A stretch of 64,000 nt of DNA from Pseudomonas kuykendallii (GTDB lineage: Bacteria > Pseudomonadota > Gammaproteobacteria > Pseudomonadales > Pseudomonadaceae). Shown piece after piece: positions 26,986 through 39,136 of this stretch; the first letter of the stretch is position 1; every line of letters begins with the position of its first letter. A model generated the notes under the pieces. The model was not told the DNA's origin and made no database searches. It was given only the letters and a program-made list of their open reading frames with translations. The position numbers and the translations under genes are program-made. The stretch lies in assembly GCF_900106975.1 (NCBI RefSeq), contig NZ_FNNU01000001.1:928260-992259 (forward strand), written 5' to 3'.

Positions 26986-27131
26986 TCGGTCATCTTCCCT
27001 AAGATAAAACCCGGGCGAGATGGTAGACCCGCGCCCAGGCCGCGCCAAGCCGCCCGGTCGGAATCTTGGATCGCCCCCGCTTTGCGCCTAGAATCGACGC
27101 CCTTTGCCGTCTCCAACCTGCGAGCGACGCC

Positions 27132-28019
27132 ATGTCCGACTTCACTCAGCGCTTCATCTTCGACGACACCGACGTGCGCGGCGAACTCGTCACCCTCGGC
27201 GACAGCTACCAGCATGTCCTCGCCAAGCACCCCTATCCCGAACCGGTCGCCCAGTTGCTCGGCGAGCTGCTGGCAGCCGCGGCGCTGCTGGTCGGCACGC
27301 TGAAATTCGATGGCCTGCTGGTGCTGCAGGCGCGTTCCTCCGGCGCCGTGCCGCTGCTCATGGTGGAGTGCTCCAGCGAGCGCCAGGTGCGCGGCATCGC
27401 GCGCTACCACGCCGAGCAGATCGCCGACGGCGCCGGGCTCGCCGAGCTGATGCCCGAGGGCATGCTGACGGTGACCATCGACCCGCGCGCCGGCCAGCGC
27501 TACCAGGGCATCGTCGCGCTGGATGGGATCAACCTGTCCGCCTGTCTGACCAACTACTTCGCCAATTCCGAGCAGTTGCCGACACGTTTCTGGCTGTACG
27601 CCGATGGTCGGCGCGCGCGTGGCCTGCTGCTCCAGGCGCTGCCGCCGGATCGTCTGAAGGACGCCGAGGCCCGCGCCGCGAACTGGCAGCACCTGACCAC
27701 GCTGGCGGACACCCTTACCGCCGAGGAACTGCTCGGCCTGGACAATCTCACCGTGCTGCACCGGCTGTATCACGAGGAGGCGGTGCGCCTGTTCGATCCG
27801 CTGGGCCTGGAATTCCGCTGCAGCTGCAACCGCCAGCGCTCCGCCAACGCGCTGGTCAGCCTCGGCCAGCAGGACGCGGAACGGCTGCTCGAAGAACACG
27901 GCGGCTCGGTGGAGATCGACTGCCAGTTCTGCAACCAGCGCTACCGCTTCGACAAGACCGACGTCGCCCAGCTGTTCGCCGGTGGCGGCAGCAGCGCACC
28001 TTCCTCGACCCGCCACTGA
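27132..28019 (+). CDS. hslO: Hsp33 redox-regulated chaperonin
   Basis: A 295-residue holdase chaperone activated by oxidation. The zinc site is present: CSC near residue 233 and CQFC near residue 266. The N-terminal core runs [21 protein letters not shown]. The ATG at 27132 matches the family start. With hslR and pckA nearby, this repeats the hslR-hslO-pckA neighbourhood known from other Gammaproteobacteria. Confidence 0.96.
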   Translation: MSDFTQRFIFDDTDVRGELVTLGDSYQHVLAKHPYPEPVAQLLGELLAAAALLVGTLKFDGLLVLQARSSGAVPLLMVECSSERQVRGIARYHAEQIADGAGLAELMPEGMLTVTIDPRAGQRYQGIVALDGINLSACLTNYFANSEQLPTRFWLYADGRRARGLLLQALPPDRLKDAEARAANWQHLTTLADTLTAEELLGLDNLTVLHRLYHEEAVRLFDPLGLEFRCSCNRQRSANALVSLGQQDAERLLEEHGGSVEIDCQFCNQRYRFDKTDVAQLFAGGGSSAPSSTRH

Positions 28020-28508
28020 TCGGCGCGGGCACCCGCTGGAGCCCCGCCCGATCCCCGGCATCTGGACAAGCGGGTAGGGCGGGTGCCATAAAGGTGGCGC
28101 TGTCGCCCGTAGTGCCGTTTTGCTGGCGAATCCGGAAACTAACGACAGCCGACGGACTCTATACGCGTCGTTGCTACCGCTTCGCTCGCCAATCCGCGCG
28201 CCCGCCGGGCTCGCGAACCACGCCAGAGCGAAGCAGGACTGCACCAGGCTAGACCTTTGAACTGCCCCCAGAACCGGTGACGACTCCGACGAGGTTGCTG
28301 CCTCTGGGCGCGATACGGACGCCAACACGAATCCAGGGAAGACCATGGTCTGCCACCGCGACCCCCGTCCTTTCTGGCTCTGCGCCGCCGCCTCGCACTT
28401 GCAGCACATCCTCTGGCATAATCCGGCACACTTTTCTCATGCTGTAGCCGGGCAAAGAGTTCACTACAGATCGTTAGGAAGCATCCGGCTGAGACCAACG
28501 AGGACGCC
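28020..28508. other. 489-bp intergenic region between hslO and pckA
   Basis: No convincing gene. A 9-bp perfect inverted repeat (28028-28036 with 28079-28087, GGCACCCGC/GCGGGTGCC) just after hslO may terminate it. The middle has reading frames in several phases but no family signature or ribosome site. The last ~100 bases are less GC-rich and presumably contain the pckA promoter. Confidence 0.5.
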
Positions 28509-30050
<1,542 letters not shown>

Positions 30051-30065
30051 GCGGTTCCGCGCCAG

Positions 30066-30091
30066 AAAGGCCGCCTTCGGGCGGCCTTTTT
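30066..30091. terminator. Intrinsic terminator after pckA
   Basis: Stem AAAGGCCGCC/GGCGGCCTTT with a TTCG tetraloop and a T run. The A run on the other side lets it serve the convergent nitroreductase gene too. Confidence 0.93.
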
Positions 30092-30098
30092 CGTTGGC

Positions 30099-30578
30099 TC
30101 AGAAACCGCGGAATTCGGCGAACGCCTCCACGGCGACCCGGCTGGCGCGCAGGGCGTTCACCAGGGCGTCCGGGTCGGCGTAGCCCAGCGCCATGGCGCA
30201 ATAGATCATCTCCTGCTCGGGCAGGGCGAAGTGGCGGTAGCGCGCGGGCTTGTCGTCGCGGGCGATGCCGAGGGTCGCGTAGAGCGCCTCGCCGACCTCG
30301 TAACGGCGCTCGCGATAGGGCGACCAGAGCGGGTCCGGGTAGACCCGCCGCTCGCCGATCTCGCCCTGCGGATTGGCCCGCAACGCGGCGCCCACCGCGT
30401 CGATCACCGCGCGGCGTTCGTCGCCGGCGACGGCGATGACCTTCCATGGCTGCAGGTTGCCGCCGGACGGCGCATGACGCGCCACGTCGAGAAGCTCGCG
30501 CAGCAGCGCTTCGGGCACCGCGGTGGGGGTGAAGGCGCGTATCGAGGTGCGCTGGCGGATGGCGTCGCTGACGTTCAT
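30099..30578 (-). pseudogene. Nitroreductase-family gene with an internal in-frame deletion
   Basis: The 159-residue product starts like an NAD(P)H nitroreductase (IRQRTSIRAFTPTAVPEALLRELLDVARHAPSGGNLQPWKV) and ends like one (IYCAMALGYADPDALVNALR). Family members of this type are about 220 residues. The central ~60 residues between the KPAR...F segment and the LPEQE segment, which normally hold an FGAP-like block and a flavin/dimer helix, are missing. The apparent junction is near 30222-30232. The frame stays open, so this is a clean deletion rather than a frameshift. I infer a loss of FMN binding and treat it as a likely pseudogene; family length and the missing block are from memory, not an alignment. 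Confidence 0.7.
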
Positions 30579-30728
30579 GGCGTTCCTCCGAGGGGTGGAC
30601 GTTCATAGTGCCTGCGGCCCCGCGGCTTTGCAGCGGCGGATGACCCGCGCGGGACGAGGCTCTGCTACCGTGCCGGCTGCCCTGCGCCGTGCGCCGTGTC
30701 CGCGCCGGCCGATCTACCGAGGTAAGCC

Positions 30729-32657
<1,929 letters not shown>

Positions 32658-32785
32658 GCGCTCCGGTCAATTCCTGAAACAAAGCTTCCATCCAGGCGTG
32701 ACGAGGGCGGCGGCAGGTGCGGCCATACTGAGGCTCGCCTGCCGTCTCGCGAGGCGGACTTCTGCACCTTGCCCGGAGGCCTCTC

Positions 32786-33706
32786 ATGCCCACGCGTCGC
32801 CAGTTCGTCCAGCAGTCATCCCTTCTCGCCGCCATGGCCGGGCTCGCGCCGTTGCTGCCGGCTTCGGCCTTCGCCGCCGATAGCCTGCTGATGCGCAGCA
32901 TCCCGTCGACCGGGGAGCGCCTGCCGGCGATTGGCCTGGGCACTTCGCGGACCTTCAACGTCGATCCCGGCTCGGGCGAAATGGCCGAGCTGCTGGAGGT
33001 GATGAAGACTTTCGTCGCCGGCGGTGCGCGGCTGATCGATACCGCGCCCAGCTACGGCGATGCCGAGGCGGTGAGCGGCGAACTGGTGAAGCGCGTCGGT
33101 GCGCGCGACAAGGTATTCCTTGCCACCAAGGTCTCGTCCACCGGGCGCGAGGCCGGGCAGCGCCAGATCGAGGCCAGCTTCAAGGCGCTGCAGACCGACA
33201 GGATCGACCTGATCCAGGTGCACAACCTGCAGGACACCACCACCCAGCTGGGTCTGTTGCGCGAGCTGAAGGAGCAGGGGCGGATTGGCTACGTCGGCAT
33301 CACCCACTACGTCGAGTCGGCCCACGACGACCTGATCGCGGTGCTGCAGAAGGAGAAGGTCGACTTCGTCCAGTTCAACTATTCGGTGGCGGCGCGCAAT
33401 GCCGAGAAGCGCCTGCTGCCGTTCTGCGCCGAGCACGGCATCGCCACGCTGATCAACCGCACCTACGGCGCCGGCCAGCTGTTCGCCCGGGTCAAGGGCA
33501 AGGCGCTGCCGGGCTGGGCGGTGGCCGAGCTGGACGCCAGTTCCTGGGCGCAGCTGATGCTCAAGTTCGTGCTCGCCGAGCCGGCGGTGACGGCGGTGAT
33601 CCCGGCGACCTCCAACCCGCGCTACATGGCCGACAACCTGCTCGCCGGCCAGGGGCGCCTGCCGGATGCCAGGCAGCGCGAGCAGATCGCCGCCGAGTTC
33701 GCCTGA
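32786..33706 (+). CDS. Tat-exported aldo/keto reductase
   Basis: A 306-residue aldo/keto reductase with a twin-arginine signal (TRRQFVQQSSLLAAMAGLAPLLPASAFAA), so it is probably exported folded. Catalytic Asp and Tyr are in LIDTAPSYGDAE, Lys in FLATKVS and His in LIQVHNLQD, forming the usual tetrad. Substrate is unknown. A periplasmic AKR is unusual because these enzymes need NADP(H), so cofactor use deserves a check. GGAGG lies about 8 bases before the ATG. Confidence 0.9.
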   Translation: MPTRRQFVQQSSLLAAMAGLAPLLPASAFAADSLLMRSIPSTGERLPAIGLGTSRTFNVDPGSGEMAELLEVMKTFVAGGARLIDTAPSYGDAEAVSGELVKRVGARDKVFLATKVSSTGREAGQRQIEASFKALQTDRIDLIQVHNLQDTTTQLGLLRELKEQGRIGYVGITHYVESAHDDLIAVLQKEKVDFVQFNYSVAARNAEKRLLPFCAEHGIATLINRTYGAGQLFARVKGKALPGWAVAELDASSWAQLMLKFVLAEPAVTAVIPATSNPRYMADNLLAGQGRLPDARQREQIAAEFA

Positions 33707-33760
33707 CGGGGTGCGGACGGCGCAAGCCGCCCGCGCAGCCCTGACCACCACGGGAATCCC

Positions 33761-35080
33761 ATGTCCGATCATCCCCTGACGCGGCGGCTGTCCGTTGCCA
33801 TCAACGCCCGCCCCGGCGAACTGCTGCCGGCGCTGGCCGGCTTCGGTTTGTTCTTCTGCCTGTTCAGCGGCTACTTCATGCTGCGCCCGATCCGCGAGGC
33901 GATGGGTATCCAGGGCGGTGTGGAGAACCTGCAATGGCTGTTCACCGCCACCTTCCTGGTGATGCTGGTCGCCGTGCCGACGTTCGCCTGGCTCAACTCG
34001 CGGGTGCCGCGCATTCATTTCATCGACTGGGTCTACGGCTTCTTCTGCCTCAACCTGCTGGCCTTCGCCGCGCTGTTCGCCGCGCACAGCGACAGCGTGT
34101 GGATGGCACGGGCATTCTACGTGTGGATCTCGGTCTACAACCTGTTCGTCGTCTCGGTGGCCTGGAGCCTGATGGCCGACGTGTTCGACTCGCCCCAGGC
34201 CAGGCGCCTGTTCGCCTTCATCGCCGCCGGGGCCAGTGTCGGCGGGCTGGTCGGCCCGGCGCTCGCCGCCTTGCTGGTGGGAGCGCTCGGCCAGGCCGGG
34301 CTGGCGCTGCTGTCCGCCCTGCTGCTGGGCGCTGCGCTGCTGCTCAAGCACTACCTGATGGCCTGGCGCGAGCGCGGCGGGGCCGGGCGCCCGGGTGCGC
34401 AGGCGGCGGAGAGCCCGCGGCGGCCGGTGGCCGGGAATCCGTTCAGCGGCATGCTGCGGGTAATCCGTTCGCGCTATCTGCTCGGGGTCTCGGGGTTCGT
34501 CATCCTGCTCGCCACGGTGAGCACCTTTCTCTATTTCGAGCAGGCGCGGCTGGTCGCCGAGCTGTTTCCCGATCGCCACGAGCAGGTCCGCGTGTTCGGC
34601 CTGATCGACTTCGTCGTGCAGGCCGGGGCGCTGCTCGCCCAGGTGTTCGTCACCGGCCGCGTCGCCCAGCGCTTCGGCATGCGCGCGCTGCTGACGCTGG
34701 TGCCGGCGCTGCTCTGCGTCGGCTTCGTCGGCCTGGCGCTGGCACCGACCTTCGCCATGCTCGCCGGGCTGATGATCGTGCGGCGCATCGGCGAGTACGC
34801 CTTCGTCCGCCCCGGCCGGGAGATGCTCTTCGCGCCGCTGGACGCGCAAAGCAAGTACAAGGCGAAGAACTTCATCGACACCGTGGTTTACCGCGGCGGC
34901 GACGCCATCAGCGGCTGGGCCAAGAGCCTGCTCGATCTGCTCGGCCAGGGCGCGGTGCTGGTGGCGCTGGTCGGCGCGGTGTGCGCGGCGCTATGGGGCG
35001 CGCTCGGCTGGTACCTCGGCGAGAGGGCCGATCGCGACGCACCCGGGCCGCTGCGCCAGAGGCCTGCAGGTCGAATGTGA
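33761..35080 (+). CDS. MFS-type / ATP:ADP antiporter-like membrane transporter
   Basis: A 439-residue polytopic membrane protein with about 12 hydrophobic segments. The N-terminal GYFMLRPIREAMGIQGG and the internal NLFVVSVAWSLMADVF and ARRLFAFIAAGASVGGLVGP segments resemble the COG3202-like 'NTP/NDP exchanger' group found in many free-living bacteria. True nucleotide exchange is not shown for these; substrate is unknown. It lies between the AKR and a CHAD gene, all on the same strand. Confidence 0.8.
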   Translation: MSDHPLTRRLSVAINARPGELLPALAGFGLFFCLFSGYFMLRPIREAMGIQGGVENLQWLFTATFLVMLVAVPTFAWLNSRVPRIHFIDWVYGFFCLNLLAFAALFAAHSDSVWMARAFYVWISVYNLFVVSVAWSLMADVFDSPQARRLFAFIAAGASVGGLVGPALAALLVGALGQAGLALLSALLLGAALLLKHYLMAWRERGGAGRPGAQAAESPRRPVAGNPFSGMLRVIRSRYLLGVSGFVILLATVSTFLYFEQARLVAELFPDRHEQVRVFGLIDFVVQAGALLAQVFVTGRVAQRFGMRALLTLVPALLCVGFVGLALAPTFAMLAGLMIVRRIGEYAFVRPGREMLFAPLDAQSKYKAKNFIDTVVYRGGDAISGWAKSLLDLLGQGAVLVALVGAVCAALWGALGWYLGERADRDAPGPLRQRPAGRM

Positions 35081-35165
35081 CGGTTTGATGAAGATTGCCG
35101 TGGCCGGCTACCGCCTCTCGCGCCGCGCGGATACGCTCGCTGCACAGCGAACTACCGGGGAAAAC

Positions 35166-36065
35166 ATGTCGTTTCGAATCCATGCCCGCCGCCACGCCGC
35201 CGACGAGGTGCGGCGGGTCGCCAAGGAACGTATCGCCGAGGCCGTCGCCGCGCTGGACAGTGGCACGCCCACCGGCGTGCACGATGCCCGCAAGCGGCTC
35301 AAGGAAATCCGCGCGCTGTTGCGCCTGGTACACAAGCCGCTCGGCAAGAAACTCTTCACCCGGCACAACCGCCAGTTCCGCGATATCGGCCAGCAGCTGT
35401 CGAGCCTGCGCGATGCCGCGGCGATGGTGGAATGCTGGGATGCGCTGGTCGCCGAAGACCCACAGCGCTTCTCCAGCGCGGCGATGAAGCGTGCGCGGGC
35501 ACGGTTGCAGGCGCGGGTGGCGGATATCGCACCCGACCAGCCGCAGGCCCACGCCGAACTGCTCGCCAGCCTCGGCGCGGCCAGCGAGGCGGTGGCCGAC
35601 TGGCCGCTGCGCGCGCAGGGCTTCGCGCTGTTCAAGGCCGGTGTGCTGCGCACCTGCCAGGAGGGTCGCCGGGCGATGAAGGCGGTGCAGCAGAAGCGCA
35701 GCGACGAACTGCTCCACGAGTGGCGCAAGCGGGTCAAGGATCACTGGTACCAGACGCGCCTGCTGCGCGATGCCTGGCCGCATCTGCTCAAGGCCCGGCA
35801 GAAGAGCCTGGAAACCCTCGCCGGCTACCTGGGCGACGATCACGACCTGGCGCTGTTGCAGCAGTTGCTCGACGAGCAGCCGGCGCTGTTCGGCGCGTCC
35901 AACACGCGCAAGAGCATCACTCTCGCCGTCGAGGCGCGTCGCCTGCGATTGTTCGAGGATGCCCTGGCGCTTGGTGCGCGGCTCTACGCGGAGAAACCCG
36001 AGAACCTCGCGGAGCTGTGGTCGGCCTACTGGAAGATCGCCAGCAAGGCCGCGAAGTCCGGTTAG
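35166..36065 (+). CDS. CHAD domain protein
   Basis: A 299-residue, mostly helical, very basic protein with the CHAD signature: conserved His/Arg/Lys rows such as VHDARKRLKEIRALLRLVH, RHNRQFRDIGQQLSSLRDAA and LLHEWRKRVKDHWYQTRLLRD. CHAD domains bind inorganic polyphosphate. The frame is open upstream to 35085 but the ATG at 35166 begins the domain and follows GGGGAAAAC. It may share a transcript with the preceding transporter. Confidence 0.9.
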   Translation: MSFRIHARRHAADEVRRVAKERIAEAVAALDSGTPTGVHDARKRLKEIRALLRLVHKPLGKKLFTRHNRQFRDIGQQLSSLRDAAAMVECWDALVAEDPQRFSSAAMKRARARLQARVADIAPDQPQAHAELLASLGAASEAVADWPLRAQGFALFKAGVLRTCQEGRRAMKAVQQKRSDELLHEWRKRVKDHWYQTRLLRDAWPHLLKARQKSLETLAGYLGDDHDLALLQQLLDEQPALFGASNTRKSITLAVEARRLRLFEDALALGARLYAEKPENLAELWSAYWKIASKAAKSG

Positions 36066-36176
36066 CGCGACGGAAATCATCGGGCCGCTCGATCCTTTCC
36101 ATCGGCAAAAGACAGTGGATTGCCGGCACGTCGCTGCCTAGCATGGGCGCCCGTCCTCATCTGTTCCGGAGTCCAC

Positions 36177-36779
36177 ATGCACATAGAAGAAGCGATCACC
36201 ACCCGCCGCGCGGTCAAGGGCTACGATCCGGCCTTCGTCCTCAGCGCGGAGGAGAAGAACGACCTGCTACGCCTCGCGCTGCTAGCCCCTTCGGCGTTCA
36301 ACCTGCAGCACGTGCGCCTGGTGGAAGTCAGCGACCCCGCCCTGCGCGCGCAGATCCGCGAGGCGGGCTGGGGCCAGGCGCAGATGACCGATGCCTCGAT
36401 GCTGGTGGTGGTCTGCGCCCAGGTCGACAGCTGGGTGAAGAACGTGAAACGCGTCTGGGAAGGCGCGCCGCCGGAAGTGCAGGACTATATGGCCGGCGCC
36501 ATCGACGCCTACTACCGCGACAAGCCGCAGGTGCAGCGCGATGAAACCATGCGCAGCTGCGGGCTGATGGCGCAGACGCTGATGCTTGCCGCGCGCGGCA
36601 AGGGCCTCGACTCCTGCCCGATGGACGGCTTCGACTTCGACGCCGTGGCCAAGCTGATCCGCCTGCCGGCCAACCACGTGATCGGCCTGATGGTCGCCAT
36701 CGGCAAACAGACCATCGAACCCAAGCCGCGCATCGGCAAGCTGCCGTTCGACGAGGTGGTGCTGCGTAACCACTTCTAG
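36177..36779 (+). CDS. Nitroreductase family protein
   Basis: A 200-residue FMN-dependent oxidoreductase candidate: MHIEEAITTRRAVKGYDP opens the fold, LLALLAPSAFNLQHVRLVEV is the flavin segment, and ARGKGLDSCPMDGFDFDAVAKLI matches the family's C-terminal half. It is full length, unlike the deleted family member at 30099-30578. Substrate is unknown. TCCGGAGTCC precedes the ATG at 36177. Confidence 0.9.
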   Translation: MHIEEAITTRRAVKGYDPAFVLSAEEKNDLLRLALLAPSAFNLQHVRLVEVSDPALRAQIREAGWGQAQMTDASMLVVVCAQVDSWVKNVKRVWEGAPPEVQDYMAGAIDAYYRDKPQVQRDETMRSCGLMAQTLMLAARGKGLDSCPMDGFDFDAVAKLIRLPANHVIGLMVAIGKQTIEPKPRIGKLPFDEVVLRNHF

Positions 36780-36861
36780 ACGATCCCCTGCGCGCCGGTT
36801 TTGCTGCACGGAAGCAGGCGGATCGCCGGCCGGAGCGGCTTCTCGTCGACCTGTACTGCGA

Positions 36862-36888
36862 AAAGGCGCGCCCCGGGCGCGCCTTTTT
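36862..36888. terminator. Intrinsic terminator
   Basis: A nearly continuous 12-bp stem (AAAGGCGCGCCC/GGGCGCGCCTTT) followed by T residues, between the nitroreductase and the HPF-like gene. Confidence 0.9.
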
Positions 36889-37025
36889 CGTCGATGGCGC
36901 GAATCCGTCCGTTTGCGGCGCTCATGGCTTCTTACGATTTCCCGTCCGGCAGAGCATGATCGGGGTGAACCTCGACGCTCCCGCGAGCCTCGAAAAGAGA
37001 AGTACACAAGAAACGAGGAAATTTC

Positions 37026-37451
37026 ATGCAGGTTCAAGTGAACAGCAATCAGATCGTAGCGAGTGCTTCCGTTCAGGATTGGGTCAGCGCAGCCGTGTTG
37101 GGGCGACTCGACCGATTCGAGGATTTCCTTACCCGCGTCGAAGTCCACCTCAGCGATGAGAACGCCAAGAAGGCCGGCGCCGACGACAAGCGTTGCCAGA
37201 TCGAAGTGCGTCCGAAGGGCCACCAGCCGCTTTCCGTGACCCACAAATCCGAATCCATGAACCAGGCGGTGGATGGCGCCGCGGAAAAAATGCGCCATGC
37301 GCTCGAACATTTGATGGGCCGCCTCGACGCCAAGACGGTCTCCACCGGCCATCTGGCCGATCCGCTGCTGGAGGAGGAATCCGAGCAGGTCACCGACGCG
37401 CTGCTGCAGGAGGAATTCCTCGCCAAGCAGGAAGCGCTCGGCAAGGACTGA
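37026..37451 (+). CDS. HPF/RaiA-family ribosome-associated protein
   Basis: A 141-residue protein of the hibernation factor / sigma-54 modulation family: MQVQVNSNQI, LDRFEDFLTRVEVHLSDENAKK and DKRCQIEVRPKGHQPLSVTHKS fit the beta-alpha-beta fold. The acidic C-terminal extension (LEEESEQVTDALLQEEFLAKQE) is longer than in the classical short HPF. Probably binds the 30S subunit in slow growth. It is a single gene with its own terminator; AACGAGGAAATTTC supplies the ribosome site. Confidence 0.88.
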   Translation: MQVQVNSNQIVASASVQDWVSAAVLGRLDRFEDFLTRVEVHLSDENAKKAGADDKRCQIEVRPKGHQPLSVTHKSESMNQAVDGAAEKMRHALEHLMGRLDAKTVSTGHLADPLLEEESEQVTDALLQEEFLAKQEALGKD

Positions 37452-37485
37452 CTCCGCTCAGCGATCTTGCAGCGCCATGCGCCCG

Positions 37486-37511
37486 ACGCCCGAAAGGGGT
37501 CGGGCGTTTTC
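37486..37511. terminator. Intrinsic terminator
   Basis: Stem ACGCCCGA/TCGGGCGT with loop AAGGGG, followed by TTTTCGTT, just after the HPF-like gene. Confidence 0.9.
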
Positions 37512-37522
37512 GTTCTGGCCGG

Positions 37523-38044
37523 TCAGCGCGCCGGTAGCGGCTGCATGGACGGCGCGAGCGGCGCTTGGCTTTTCTCGGCGATGGCTTTCAGCCGCGCCAC
37601 CTCGTTGTCGGCCAGGCAATAGGTGTCACCGTTCGCCAGTTCCACCTCGATGCCGACAAAGCCCGCATTGATCGCCGACCAGGGGCAGACGAACGGGTGG
37701 ATGGCCCGGCCCTGCAAGGTGATCGGCCCGCTGTTCATCGCCACACCCAGATCCCCGCCGCTCAGGGTCAACGCGCCCAGTTGCAGCTGGCGGCCCTGGT
37801 CGTAGCGAAACAGCAGTGCGCTGACGGTGCGCTGACGACCATGGAAGTTGCACAGGTAGAGGATGAAGCCCGGGCCCGGAGCGCGCAGGTTGGCGCCGGC
37901 CGTATCGACGCGCCCGCCCTGGGCGGGCAACTGCGTGGTGATCAGGATCGGCTGCTCCCGGCGGAGCTGCGATACGTACCGGAGCGCCCACGCCGCTCCT
38001 GCCGACAGGACGAAAATCCAAATCGCGATCGACATCTGGGTCAT
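37523..38044 (-). CDS. Unknown single-span membrane protein, paralogue 1
   Basis: A 173-residue protein I do not recognise. One N-terminal membrane helix (about 6-22, IWIFVLSAGAAWALRYV) is followed by a soluble domain with FILYLCNFHGRQRTVSALLFRYD, CPWSAINAGFVGIEVELANGDTYCLADNEVARLKAIAEK. The next gene upstream (38271-38780) has the same layout and shares GF(I/T)LYLCNF, PW-AI---F-GIE-EL-(D/N)G and EV-R-K-IA, so these are tandem paralogues. The ATG at 38044 follows AGGAAGG; an ATG at 38035 is possible. Topology suggests a periplasmic domain. Confidence 0.72.
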   Translation of the reverse strand: MTQMSIAIWIFVLSAGAAWALRYVSQLRREQPILITTQLPAQGGRVDTAGANLRAPGPGFILYLCNFHGRQRTVSALLFRYDQGRQLQLGALTLSGGDLGVAMNSGPITLQGRAIHPFVCPWSAINAGFVGIEVELANGDTYCLADNEVARLKAIAEKSQAPLAPSMQPLPAR

Positions 38045-38216
38045 CTGGACGAACCTTCCTGAGCGGCCGAATCCGGCGTCGGCGCAGGCTTTGCAGAACC
38101 TGTTGGCGAGCGCCGGGGAGCCTGTGGGGGACATTTCGGCGCGCAGGATATAGCCGGGCTGGGCAAATGGCCAGTACGCAGGTCAAGTCAGTGGTGCAGG
38201 TGTAAAAGGCATCCGC

Positions 38217-38269
38217 GGCCGGCAGGGGCGCCGGCCGATTCGGAGGGGGCGCGGCGGCTGCCGGCCCCC
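38217..38269. repeat. Two GC-rich inverted repeats between the paralogues
   Basis: GGCCGGC/GCCGGCC (38217-38223 with 38230-38236) and a GGGGGC...GCCGGCCCCC hairpin (38245-38269). They lie just after the stop of paralogue 2 and could attenuate transcription into paralogue 1. No T tract follows. Confidence 0.5.
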
Positions 38270-38270
38270 G

Positions 38271-38780
38271 TCAGCTGATGCTGAATGGCGAGGCGTGGCG
38301 ATGCGGCAGCAGGCGTGCGATCGACTTGATGCGTTGCACTTCGGAATTGGGCAGGCGGAGCACGCTGCCATCGTCCAGTTCGGCCTCGATCCCGTCGAAA
38401 TCCTCGTCGATCGCCTCCCATGGGCAGTCGATCGGCACGATGGCGAGCATTCTCAGGCAGATCGGCTGCTGCGGATCGATCAAGGTCGGAATGTCGCCGG
38501 CCTCGATCCTGATCTCGCCCAGCCGCAGGCTCTCATGGCGCTGATTGCGCAGCATCAGGTCCTGCACGGTCTCCGGCTGCTCGCCGAAATTGCACAGATA
38601 GAGGGTGAAACCCTGGGTGCCGGCGGCGGAACGGCGGGCGCCGTATTGGGAAACCAGGGGGAAGTTGGTGGTCAGCACCATGGCGCGGGGATTGAGCGGC
38701 ACCAGCAGCTGCCTCCACATCACCAATGCCACGAAGATCAGCAGTGCCCAGGTCGTTAACGCAAGGGGAATGGCGTCCAT
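38271..38780 (-). CDS. Unknown single-span membrane protein, paralogue 2
   Basis: A 169-residue protein of the same unknown family as 37523-38044. Membrane helix at about 7-25 (LTTWALLIFVALVMWRQLL), then TTNFPLVSQYGARRSAAGTQGFTLYLCNFGEQPETVQDLML and PWEAIDEDFDGIEAELDDGSVLRLPNSEVQRIKSIARLL. AAGGAATC precedes the ATG at 38780. GC-rich inverted repeats fill the gap between the two genes (38217-38269). Conserved YLCNF, PW and GIE positions could mark a binding fold. No function is assigned. Confidence 0.7.
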   Translation of the reverse strand: MDAIPLALTTWALLIFVALVMWRQLLVPLNPRAMVLTTNFPLVSQYGARRSAAGTQGFTLYLCNFGEQPETVQDLMLRNQRHESLRLGEIRIEAGDIPTLIDPQQPICLRMLAIVPIDCPWEAIDEDFDGIEAELDDGSVLRLPNSEVQRIKSIARLLPHRHASPFSIS

Positions 38781-39136
38781 TGGGTGATTCCTTACAGCGT
38801 GAATCCGGTTATGCCGGCTGGGGGCATCCTTATTGTGTTTCGTCGCCGGTACCGATAGCGCGCAGCGTAGTACCAGATTGCCGAAACGGCTAGTGCAGAG
38901 CGCTCGCTGCCGGTCCGCGGTGCGACAAAACGGCCCTTCGCGAAGCTGCAACTCAGGTCGTGAGCGGCGTAGGAGGCGATATTCATCGTTTTGATACGAC
39001 TTATCAGAACGGCGGATTTGAAAAATAGTGCGCTGCTGACCGGCTTCGACCGTGCCCGTTTCCATTCCTGCCATCCATCCGCGGGACCGGTCGCCGGGCC
39101 GTCCAGGCTGTCCACCGAACAACAAGAGGACGTTTC
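38781..39136. other. 356-bp divergent intergenic region
   Basis: Lies between the minus-strand unknown paralogue and the plus-strand acyl-CoA operon, so it should hold both promoters. Less GC-rich stretches occur at about 38980-39030 (TTTTGATACGACTTATCAG, GAAAAATAG). No operator for a known regulator was recognised. Confidence 0.5.
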
